A DNA stretch of 64,000 nt, taken from the NCBI RefSeq assembly GCF_018619435.1, contig NZ_JAHFZF010000004.1, forward strand, positions 62,001 through 126,000, given 5' to 3'. The notes under the pieces were generated by a model. That model saw only the letters and a list, made by a program, of their open reading frames with translations. It did not search any database and had not been told where the DNA came from. Source of the DNA: Rhodoferax sp. U11-2br. Its GTDB lineage: Bacteria > Pseudomonadota > Gammaproteobacteria > Burkholderiales > Burkholderiaceae_C. Numbering within the stretch: position 1 is the stretch's first letter; each line of letters starts with the position of its first letter. Below are positions 57,165-64,000 of the stretch, in pieces. Made by a program: the position numbers and the translations under genes.

Positions 57165-58460
57165 ATGCGGCTCACCTTGTGGTTCCTGGGGCTGTTTGGG
57201 GTGGCGGTGGCGCTGGCACTGTTTGCCAGCACCAACCCCGGCACCATCACCGTGTTCTGGCCACCGCACCGGGTGGACGTGTCGCTCAATCTGGCGATTC
57301 TGACGCTGCTGCTGGTGTTCGCTCTGCTGCATGTGGCGCTCAAGGCGCTGTCCGCGCTGTTTGCCATGCCGGGGCAGGCCCGTTCCTGGCGGCTGCGTTA
57401 CCAGGAGCGCATCATGCATTCGGCCTTGCTCGATGCCTTGTCGCATCTGGTGGCCGGGCGTTTTATCCGTGCCCGCAAGGCCGCCGAGTTGGTGCTGGCG
57501 CGCGAAGCGGTCATGACACGCAGTGGTGAGCTGTGGCCCGATGCACCCCGGCTGCGGGTGATGGCGCATCTGCTGGCGGCCGAAAGCTCGCAAGCGCTGC
57601 AGGACAAGGCCGCGCGCGAGATGCATTTCCAGCAGGCGCTGGCGCAGTCGGCCAGCGCCGAAGCCAGTGGCACCCGTGATGGTCTGCAACTGCGCGCGCT
57701 GCGCTGGTCGCTGGAAGAGCGTGACCCCGCCGCCGCGCTGGATTGGCTGGCGCAGTTGCCTGCCGGTGTGGCGCGTCGCACGGTGGCGCTGCGTTTGCGG
57801 CTGAAGGTCGCGCGCCTGGCCGGGCAAAACGATCTGGCCTTGGAAACCGCGCGTTTGCTGGTCAAACACAAGGCGTTTTCGGGCAGTGCGGCGCTGAGCC
57901 TGCAGCGGGCGCTGGCGCTGGAGTACATCCAGACCACCCAGGAGCCCGAACAGCTTGCGGTGGTCTGGGCAAAGCTTGACCCGGTGGAGCAGAACGTGCC
58001 AGAGGTGGCGTTGTCTGCCGCCGGTCGCCTGCTTCGGATGGGTGGGGCAGTGGATCAGGCATTTGCCTGGTTACTACCGGTTTGGGAGCGCATGACCCAA
58101 TCTAAACAAGGGCTGGAGCCAGATCAGAAGGTTTTCCTGATCCGGGTGATGGAAAACGGCTTTTCTGCCGCTGGGGAAGACATCGACAAGCAGTGGCTGT
58201 CACGCATCGAACAGGCCCAGCTGGCCTCACCCGGGGACGCCGACCTGCAGTACCTGGCCGGTGTGGCCTGCCTGCACCTGCAGCTCTGGGGCAAAGCGCA
58301 ACAGCTGATCCGCCAGGCCCTACCTCGGCTCAGTGATGCCGGTTTGTTGACGCGTGCCTGGCAGGTCCAGGCCGAACTGGCGCAACGCCAGGGTGACGAG
58401 GCGCAGGCGCTGCTGGCCTGGAGAAACGCAGCCCAGGTCACCTTGCGCCGCAAAACCTGA
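57165..58460 (+). CDS. hemY: HemY-like TPR membrane protein
   Basis: This 431-residue HemY protein of the proteobacterial kind is unrelated to the Bacillus oxidase of the same name. Two N-terminal membrane segments (LWFLGLFGVAVALALFA; LAILTLLLVFALLHVAL) are followed by TPR-like helices (RLRVMAHLLAAESSQALQD and GLLTRAWQVQAELAQRQ). It is thought to organise late haem synthesis, with no shown catalysis. It starts three bases after hemX and ends the operon. Confidence 0.88.
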   Translation: MRLTLWFLGLFGVAVALALFASTNPGTITVFWPPHRVDVSLNLAILTLLLVFALLHVALKALSALFAMPGQARSWRLRYQERIMHSALLDALSHLVAGRFIRARKAAELVLAREAVMTRSGELWPDAPRLRVMAHLLAAESSQALQDKAAREMHFQQALAQSASAEASGTRDGLQLRALRWSLEERDPAAALDWLAQLPAGVARRTVALRLRLKVARLAGQNDLALETARLLVKHKAFSGSAALSLQRALALEYIQTTQEPEQLAVVWAKLDPVEQNVPEVALSAAGRLLRMGGAVDQAFAWLLPVWERMTQSKQGLEPDQKVFLIRVMENGFSAAGEDIDKQWLSRIEQAQLASPGDADLQYLAGVACLHLQLWGKAQQLIRQALPRLSDAGLLTRAWQVQAELAQRQGDEAQALLAWRNAAQVTLRRKT

Positions 58461-58546
58461 CCCCCTGAGGGCCTGCCGGGCCTGTTAAAAAGTGTGCCGC
58501 AACGCATTTGCGTGACTTAGGACGCGTTCGAGTCTATGATTTGTCC

Positions 58547-59608
58547 ATGAGCACATTCATCGAACACATTGTCAAGCTGACCAGTCACCGTGACCGTGAT
58601 CTCCTGGAGCTCACGCTGTCCAAAGCGCTGATTGATCTGTTGCCCCTGGAGCGCATCGTCATTGCCCGTGTGGTGCGCGAGGAGGGCGTCAGCCGCTGGC
58701 TCGACGTGGCCCGACTCGACGCCAAGGGAGGCGGCCGTGTGATTGATCCGCAGCGGGTCGATTTCCAGACCCTGATCAAGCTCGAAGATGCCTCTGATCG
58801 GCTGCGCTGCCTGGAAACCCGTGAGCGGGTCGAGGTGGCTTGGGCCGGGCCGGAAGGTCCACGCATCACCCTGCTGCCCTTGTTCTCGGATTCACGGCAA
58901 GAAGATGCTGGTGTGCTGGAGCTGCATTCGGACGCGGCCCTGGACGCAGACAGTCTGGCCTTTGTGGATGCGCTGCGCCAGATTTACCGCAACATGTACA
59001 GCCTGCTGGAATACAGTGACCGCGACCCGCTGACCGGGCTGCTCAACCGGAAATCGCTGGACGATGCGTTTTATAGTGCGGTTCTCGAAGACCTAGATGG
59101 CATCCTGCCGCCGATGGACAGCGCGGGTGAGCAGGAGCGCCGCCACCGTGTGCCCGCCAACTACTGGCTCGGTTCGGTGTCGATCGACAACTATGGCCTG
59201 ATCAGCGACAAACACGGGTATGCGGCGATGCAGGACGTGTTGCAGCAGGTCGCGCGCGTGATGAGCAGCACCTTCAGAACCTATGACCGGCTTTACCACT
59301 TTGGGGGTGACAGTTATGGGGTGTTGTTGCATTGCCCCGACGAGGCCCTGGTGCTGGCGGCGTTTGAGCGGCTGCGTGCCAATGTGGAGAAAACCCGTTT
59401 TCCGCTGGTGGGCCGTGTCACCGTGAGCAGTGGTTTCACCACCGTAAGGGCCGACGACTCACCTGCCAGTGCGCTCGAAAACACCGCGCGGGCAGTCGAC
59501 TTTGCGCGCCGTGGTGGGGGCAACAAAGCCTGCAGCCATCTCGGGCTGGTGCGGCGTGGGTTTTTTGGGCCCGTGCCGGTCCTGACAGAGGAAGCGGCCG
59601 TCGTCTGA
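58547..59608 (+). CDS. Degenerate GGDEF domain protein with N-terminal sensor
   Basis: This 353-residue protein has an N-terminal part of about 160 residues (GAF-like in outline) and a GGDEF-fold domain. The domain shows DRDPLTGLLNRKSLDDAFY and the I-site-distal VSIDNYGLISDKHGYAAMQD. The signature is FGGDSYGV near residue 251 instead of GGDEF, so the metal-binding acidic residue is a serine and the domain is probably not a cyclase. It may bind GTP or cyclic di-GMP as a sensor. ATG 58547 was chosen; a longer frame to 58508 is open. It follows hemY in the same direction after 86 bases. Confidence 0.75.
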   Translation: MSTFIEHIVKLTSHRDRDLLELTLSKALIDLLPLERIVIARVVREEGVSRWLDVARLDAKGGGRVIDPQRVDFQTLIKLEDASDRLRCLETRERVEVAWAGPEGPRITLLPLFSDSRQEDAGVLELHSDAALDADSLAFVDALRQIYRNMYSLLEYSDRDPLTGLLNRKSLDDAFYSAVLEDLDGILPPMDSAGEQERRHRVPANYWLGSVSIDNYGLISDKHGYAAMQDVLQQVARVMSSTFRTYDRLYHFGGDSYGVLLHCPDEALVLAAFERLRANVEKTRFPLVGRVTVSSGFTTVRADDSPASALENTARAVDFARRGGGNKACSHLGLVRRGFFGPVPVLTEEAAVV

Positions 59609-59627
59609 GCGTTGGCATCCAAGCAAG

Positions 59628-59655
59628 AAAAAGGGCACCTCAGGTGCCCTTTTTT
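59628..59655. terminator. Bidirectional intrinsic terminator
   Basis: The stem AAAAAGGGCACCT / AGGTGCCCTTTTT is perfect and has T-runs on both strands. It lies between the convergent degenerate-GGDEF gene and rne and should end both transcripts. Confidence 0.9.
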
Positions 59656-59685
59656 GATAGCAAACATCCCTTTCGGGATGTGGGC

Positions 59686-62685
59686 TTAGCGCACTTCTGA
59701 TTGCTCGAACGGCAGGGTCGTGTTGCGCAGGTCGCGCCGGGTTTCCACCAGCACCAGCGGGCGCTCGTCCATCACCACGAGGGCTGGACGTTCACGCACC
59801 ACCCGCACCGGTTCAGGCTGGGCCGCGATGGCGGCCTGGGCGGCAGCCACTTTCTCGGCGTCAGAAGAGACCCAGTTCAAACCACTGTTTTGCGCCAACT
59901 GTGCCAGTTCTTCCAATGGCAGGCTGTAAGGCATCACCTTGGGCATGCCTGTACTCGCAGCAGCGCTGGGCGCTGGAACGGGTGCTGCAGCAACTGGCGT
60001 CGGCAACACCGGCGCTGGCGCGGCCACGGGAGCCGGTTCCACGGCGGCCACGGGTGGCTGCACCTCGGTAACAGCGGCCACGGCGACTGGCTCGGCAGCC
60101 ACCGGGGCTGCTGTTGCCACCGCGGGTGCACTGGTCACGGCAGGTGTGCTGAAGTACGACTTGCGGGGTGTGTCTTGCCCCTCGGTTTCGGACTCTGCGT
60201 TCACGGGCCGGGCGTTGGGCGTCTCGCTGCCCTCGACGTTGTCTGCTGCCTGGCGTTCGGTACGTTCACCACGTGGCTTGCGTTCACGGCCATAACGGTC
60301 ACGTGAGCGTTTTTCCCGGGGTGCAGACTCGCCCCTGTCGGCCTGGTCAACCGCAGTCTGGTTGTCATCGGCGTTGGTTTCGTTGTCAGCCGTCACCGGG
60401 CTGCTGCTGGCTTCGGCTAGGTCGGTCGTTGGCCGACCGTCGACTTCTGTGCGTGGGCCACGCTGTGGACGACGGTCACCGCGCTGGTTGCGACCGTTGC
60501 GCTCCTGGCGGGGCTCGTTGCGGCTGGGCTCGCCGCCCTCGGTGCTCACCTGGGCATTGGTGTCCAAACGGCCAGCCTCGGGGGCTAGGGCGTTGACCTG
60601 GCTGTCCGGGCGCTCATTGCGTGGGCCGCGCTCGTTGCGCTCACCCCGTTCTGGGCGTTCACCGCGCTCGGGCCGGTTGCCTCGCTCATTGCGGTTGCCA
60701 CGGTTGTCCTGGCGGCCATCGGCACGGCCTTCCGGGCGGGCCTCGGAGCGACCTTCTGCGCCGGCGCGGCCGTTGCGACCCTCACCACGTGGGCCCCGTC
60801 CACCTTCGGGGCGATCACCCCGGGCTTCGTTGCGGCGGTTGCCGTCGCGGCCCGAGCGGCCACCTGCTTGTGGACCGCGTCCGTCTGTTTTATCGTTGGC
60901 CGGGGCTGCAACTGCCTTGGGCGCAGGGGTGGTTGCCGGTGCCGGGGCAAACAGGTTCTTGATCCAGCCAAAGAAGCCTTTTTCAACCACGACCGGTGCA
61001 GCGACCGGCGCTTTGGGGGGCTGTTGCGCCGCAGCAGGTGCCGGGCTGACCGGTACCGGTTTGGGCGGTGCCACCGGTGCGGGCGCATCGGGCAACACAC
61101 CTTTAATGACCGGGGTTTGCCGGTTGGTGGGCTCTTGGGCACGGCGCGTCACAGCGGTGGCGTCTTCGACCTCTTCAGCCATCGAGTAGCTGGCGGTGAT
61201 GTTGTCCAGACGCGGGTCGTCGTGTTTCAGGCGTTCCAACTTGTAGTTGGGCGTTTCCATCGACTTGTTGGGCACCATCAGCACATTGATGCGCTGTTTG
61301 AGTTCGATCTTGGCGATTTCGCCGCGTTTCTCGTTGAGCAGGAACGAGGCCACTTCCACTGGCACTTGGCACAGCACCGAGGCGGTGTTGTCCTTCAAAG
61401 ACTCTTCCTGGATGATGCGCAGAATCTGCAGCGCCGAGCTTTCGGTGTCTCGGATGTGGCCGGAACCACCGCAGCGCGGGCAGGGAATCGATGCACCTTC
61501 GCTGAGGGCCGGGCGCAGGCGCTGGCGGCTCATTTCCATCAGGCCAAATTTGCTGATCGAGGCAAACTGCACCCGCGCACGGTCTTGGCGCAGGGCGTCG
61601 CGCAGGCGGTTTTCCACTTCGCGGCGGTTGCGGCTTTCTTCCATGTCGATGAAGTCGATCACGATCAGGCCACCCAAGTCGCGCAGACGGGCCTGGCGCG
61701 CCACTTCATCAGCGGCTTCGAGGTTGGTACGGGTGGCGGTTTCTTCGATGTCGCCACCCTTGATGGCGCGTGCCGAGTTGACGTCCACCGACACCAATGC
61801 TTCGGTGTGGTCGATCACGATGGCGCCGCCGGACGGCAGGGTCACGGTGCGGGCGTAGGCGGTTTCAATCTGGTGTTCGATCTGGAAACGGCTGAACAGC
61901 GGGGCGTCATCGCGGTAACGTTTGACGCGGGCTGCGTGTTCGGGCATCACATGCGCCATGAACTGCTGGGCTTGTTCGTACACGTCATCGGTGTCGATCA
62001 GGATGTCGCCGATGTCGTTGTTGAAGTAGTCACGGATCGCGCGAATCACCAGAGACGATTCCTGGTAGATCAGGAACGCGCCCTTGCCACCCTTGGCAGC
62101 GCCGTCAATCGCGCTCCAGAGCTTGAGCAGATAGTTCAAGTCCCATTGCAACTCAGGCGCACTGCGGCCGATGCCGGCGGTGCGGGCAATGATGCTCATG
62201 CCGTTGGGGTATTCGAGCTGGTCCAGCGCTTCTTTGAGTTCAGCGCGGTCTTCACCCTCGATGCGGCGGCTCACACCGCCACCACGCGGGTTGTTGGGCA
62301 TCAGCACCACATAACGGCCAGCGAGTGACACAAAAGTGGTGAGTGCCGCACCCTTGTTGCCACGTTCTTCCTTTTCGACCTGGATCAGCAGTTCCTGGCC
62401 TTCACGGATCACGTCCTGGATGCGCGCCTGGCTGACCGAGACATTGGCCTGGAAATACTGTTTGGAGATTTCCTTGAACGGCAAGAAGCCGTGGCGTTCT
62501 TCGCCGTAGTCGACAAAACAGGCTTCGAGGGAGGGCTCGACGCGGGTCACCACGGCCTTGTAGATGTTGCCCTTGCGTTGTTCGCGTCCTTCAATCTCGA
62601 TTTCGTAGTCGAGCAGTTTTTGCCCGTCCACCACCGCCAGGCGGCGTTCCTCCGCCTGGGTGGCGTTGATCAGCATCCGTTTCAT
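59686..62685 (-). CDS. rne: Ribonuclease E
   Basis: This 999-residue endoribonuclease is the core of the RNA degradosome. The S1 domain spans about residues 37-120 (YKAVVTRVEPSLEACFVDYG). The catalytic DNase-I-like part has VDVNSARAIKGGDIEETATR and VIDFIDMEESRNRREVENR with the two magnesium-binding aspartates. The zinc-link cysteines are in IPCPRCGGSGHIR near residue 405. The C-terminal 450 residues are low-complexity, with Arg/Gly/Glu repeats (RGERPERGERPERGERNE), then an Ala/Pro/Val-rich stretch, as expected for an RNA-binding and scaffold region. The start ATG is preceded by GAAAGGAAAG-like bases. Confidence 0.95.
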   Translation of the reverse strand: MKRMLINATQAEERRLAVVDGQKLLDYEIEIEGREQRKGNIYKAVVTRVEPSLEACFVDYGEERHGFLPFKEISKQYFQANVSVSQARIQDVIREGQELLIQVEKEERGNKGAALTTFVSLAGRYVVLMPNNPRGGGVSRRIEGEDRAELKEALDQLEYPNGMSIIARTAGIGRSAPELQWDLNYLLKLWSAIDGAAKGGKGAFLIYQESSLVIRAIRDYFNNDIGDILIDTDDVYEQAQQFMAHVMPEHAARVKRYRDDAPLFSRFQIEHQIETAYARTVTLPSGGAIVIDHTEALVSVDVNSARAIKGGDIEETATRTNLEAADEVARQARLRDLGGLIVIDFIDMEESRNRREVENRLRDALRQDRARVQFASISKFGLMEMSRQRLRPALSEGASIPCPRCGGSGHIRDTESSALQILRIIQEESLKDNTASVLCQVPVEVASFLLNEKRGEIAKIELKQRINVLMVPNKSMETPNYKLERLKHDDPRLDNITASYSMAEEVEDATAVTRRAQEPTNRQTPVIKGVLPDAPAPVAPPKPVPVSPAPAAAQQPPKAPVAAPVVVEKGFFGWIKNLFAPAPATTPAPKAVAAPANDKTDGRGPQAGGRSGRDGNRRNEARGDRPEGGRGPRGEGRNGRAGAEGRSEARPEGRADGRQDNRGNRNERGNRPERGERPERGERNERGPRNERPDSQVNALAPEAGRLDTNAQVSTEGGEPSRNEPRQERNGRNQRGDRRPQRGPRTEVDGRPTTDLAEASSSPVTADNETNADDNQTAVDQADRGESAPREKRSRDRYGRERKPRGERTERQAADNVEGSETPNARPVNAESETEGQDTPRKSYFSTPAVTSAPAVATAAPVAAEPVAVAAVTEVQPPVAAVEPAPVAAPAPVLPTPVAAAPVPAPSAAASTGMPKVMPYSLPLEELAQLAQNSGLNWVSSDAEKVAAAQAAIAAQPEPVRVVRERPALVVMDERPLVLVETRRDLRNTTLPFEQSEVR

Positions 62686-63208
62686 GGGTCGCTTTCCTTC
62701 AATTCAAATATCAATACACAAGCTCATGCCGAGCCATTGATACACAAACTGACGCTTTGAAATGCGGAGGAAACTGCCGTAGACCCTTCGCTCACTGAGT
62801 GAGCGGGGGCGGTGGCGCGTGGAGAGGAGTCATCGGGTCTGTGGGGATTATTGCTACCTGTTTGATAGCTACATGCGCCTTTTTAAAGGGCGCTGGTGCC
62901 AGACGTGCGCCAACAAACAGCACGCTCACGCGCTGCAGGCAAAAACACATCAAGGACATCAACACAAACATATCACTTCATTCCGCTCACAGTCTAAGAC
63001 TATGAGTTTTTGGTTATTCCGTATCAGGATTTCAAGGCGTCGTTTTAACCCTTCAGCGCGGCTGCCACACGGGACATGGGGTCACCTGTTTGCAGCCTGG
63101 ATGTCAGGCGGTACCGACTTTTCTGGCGAGGCAGGAGGTGTGTGAACTAAACTTCACCATCCAACGAATTAACTTTCTGTTAAATCAACCACTTACAGCA
63201 CATCGCCA
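62686..63208. other. rne-rluC divergent intergenic region
   Basis: This 523-base gap has no credible gene. It should hold the rne promoter and its long leader (RNase E autoregulates through its leader in E. coli) on the minus strand, and the rluC promoter on the plus strand. It contains the palindrome CGCTCACTGAGTGAGCG (62789-62805) and a minus-strand copy of the dispersed repeat (62861-62900). Confidence 0.6.
62861..62900 (-). repeat. TAGCTAT-tailed repeat in the rne leader region
   Basis: Read on the minus strand, the element runs GGCACCAGCGCCC, TTTAAAAAGGCGC, then ATGTAGCTATCAAA. The stem GCGCC-TTT / AAAGGGCGC has one bulge. It lies about 180-215 bases upstream of the rne start, in the likely leader or promoter. 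Confidence 0.6.
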
Positions 63209-64000
63209 GTGAAAGTCATTATAGGGGGCAAACCTGCTCCGCCTGCCCCCAAAGTGGAAACCCTTTGTATCGACGAAGACGCGTCGGGCCAACGGGTCGA
63301 CAACTTCCTGATCCGCCACCTCAAAGGCGTGCCCAAGACCCACATCTACCGACTCATTCGCAGTGGTGAGGTGCGTGTCAACAAGGGTCGCGTCAGTGCC
63401 GATACCCGACTCTCAACCGGGGACATGCTGCGGGTGCCGCCGGTGCGCATCTCCGAGCGGGTGGCTGAAAAAGAACAAGCGATGGCCCAGCAGGTGGCGC
63501 ATGGCGCACCGGCGCGCGATTTTCCGGTGCTGCTCGAAGACGATCACCTGATCGCCATCAACAAACCCGCCGGTGTGGCGGTGCATGGCGGCTCGGGTGT
63601 GAGTTTTGGGGTGATCGAGCAGTTGCGTATGGCGCGCCCGCAGGCCAAATTCCTGGAGCTGGTGCACCGGCTGGACCGCGAAACCAGTGGCATTTTGCTG
63701 GTGGCCAAAAAACGCAGCGCGCTCAAACAGCTGCAAGACCAGTTCCGCACGCGCCAGACCGGCAAGACCTACTTGGCGATGGTGTGTGGGCAGTGGCCCG
63801 CCAAGTTGAAGGTGCTGGACAAACCCTTGCACAAGTACCTGCTCGATGGCAACGAGGCACAAGCGGGTGAGCGCCGTGTCAAGGTGGTGTCGCGCGATGA
63901 CCCGGACGGTATGCCCTCGGTCACGCTGGTGAAAATACGTGCGAGCAGCGCCGACTACTCACTGCTCGAAGTGACGATTAAGACCGGACGCACCCACCAG
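63209..64000 (+). CDS. rluC: Ribosomal large subunit pseudouridine synthase RluC (partial)
   Basis: This is the first 264 codons of a RluC-type pseudouridine synthase, which modifies U955, U2504 and U2580 of 23S rRNA in E. coli; the end is outside the window. The S4 RNA-binding domain (GQRVDNFLIRHLKGVPKTHI, YRLIRSGEVRVNKGR) is followed by the catalytic region with the Asp in LVHRLDRETSGILLVAKK. The GTG at 63209 is the likely start (MKVIIGGKPAPP). It is divergent from rne, the usual arrangement in proteobacteria. Confidence 0.88.
   Translation, partial: MKVIIGGKPAPPAPKVETLCIDEDASGQRVDNFLIRHLKGVPKTHIYRLIRSGEVRVNKGRVSADTRLSTGDMLRVPPVRISERVAEKEQAMAQQVAHGAPARDFPVLLEDDHLIAINKPAGVAVHGGSGVSFGVIEQLRMARPQAKFLELVHRLDRETSGILLVAKKRSALKQLQDQFRTRQTGKTYLAMVCGQWPAKLKVLDKPLHKYLLDGNEAQAGERRVKVVSRDDPDGMPSVTLVKIRASSADYSLLEVTIKTGRTHQ

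Noticed and set aside
60500-60900. A CRISPR-like or tandem repeat in this region
   Set aside because: It is coding DNA for Arg/Gly/Glu-rich repeats of RNase E, without the uniform spacers of a CRISPR array.
60868-62328. A 486-codon open frame opposite rne
   Set aside because: It overlaps the conserved catalytic part of RNase E on the other strand and shows no family features.
62789-62805. The palindrome CGCTCACTGAGTGAGCG as a terminator
   Set aside because: It has almost no loop and no T-run, and lies upstream of both neighbouring genes. It may be an operator but has no other support.

Overview
The window looks like a chromosomal segment of a betaproteobacterium of the order Burkholderiales, most likely Comamonadaceae close to Rhodoferax. 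The grounds are the GC-rich codon use, the hemCDXY and hemA-prfA-prmC gene blocks, TRAP and ugp transporters of that type, and short TAGCTAT-tailed palindromic repeats scattered between genes. The assignment is inferred from sequence style, not from a search. No rRNA, tRNA, CRISPR array, intact insertion sequence or prophage was seen.

Bases 1-3.7 kb hold the end of proS, a lytic transglycosylase, grxD, slyX and a LysR regulator divergent from a zinc-type oxidoreductase. Bases 3.8-14.1 kb are the most distinctive part: a complete Fe-only (third) nitrogenase locus. It has the activator anfA, the structural genes anfH-anfD-anfG-anfK, the accessory genes anfO, an AnfR-position HEPN-like gene and an anf3-like gene, a 2[4Fe-4S] ferredoxin, a glutamine amidotransferase and, convergent to them, draT (Fe-protein ADP-ribosyltransferase). 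A ModE-like dyad lies before anfA and a sigma-54 promoter before anfH. Together these suggest a molybdenum-repressed, AnfA/sigma-54-driven backup nitrogenase that can be switched off by ADP-ribosylation of AnfH Arg100. The cluster separates prmC from grxD, which are usually neighbours in betaproteobacteria, so it may be an insertion.

Bases 14.1-18 kb carry prmC, prfA and hemA. Bases 17.9-22.9 kb are a glycerol-3-phosphate uptake operon, ugpBAEC-ugpQ, with a candidate Pho box. Bases 23-30.6 kb hold small exported proteins, a 1310-residue FAD/Fe-S dehydrogenase fusion, a DUF971 protein, a secreted propeller-like protein and a P-loop kinase. Bases 30.8-36.1 kb are a TRAP transporter operon divergent from a GntR regulator, followed by an L-idonate 5-dehydrogenase-like gene; two CCATGG-centred palindromes sit in the divergent region.

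Bases 36.3-43.6 kb hold opgGH (periplasmic glucan synthesis) and, upstream, a GlrK-QseG-GlrR-type two-component system. The gap between them has three TGTC-N10-GACA-type sites and a near-perfect sigma-54 promoter pointing at opgG. This suggests that the GlrR-type regulator drives glucan synthesis here, and it is the most interesting regulatory signal outside the anf locus. Bases 44-51.2 kb have an AT-richer PEP-CTERM gene flanked by diverged direct repeats, a LysR/NTF2-like/SDR group, map, an orphan membrane protein and a PAS-GGDEF-EAL protein. Bases 51.3-64 kb hold ppc, hemCDXY, a degenerate GGDEF protein, rne and the start of rluC.
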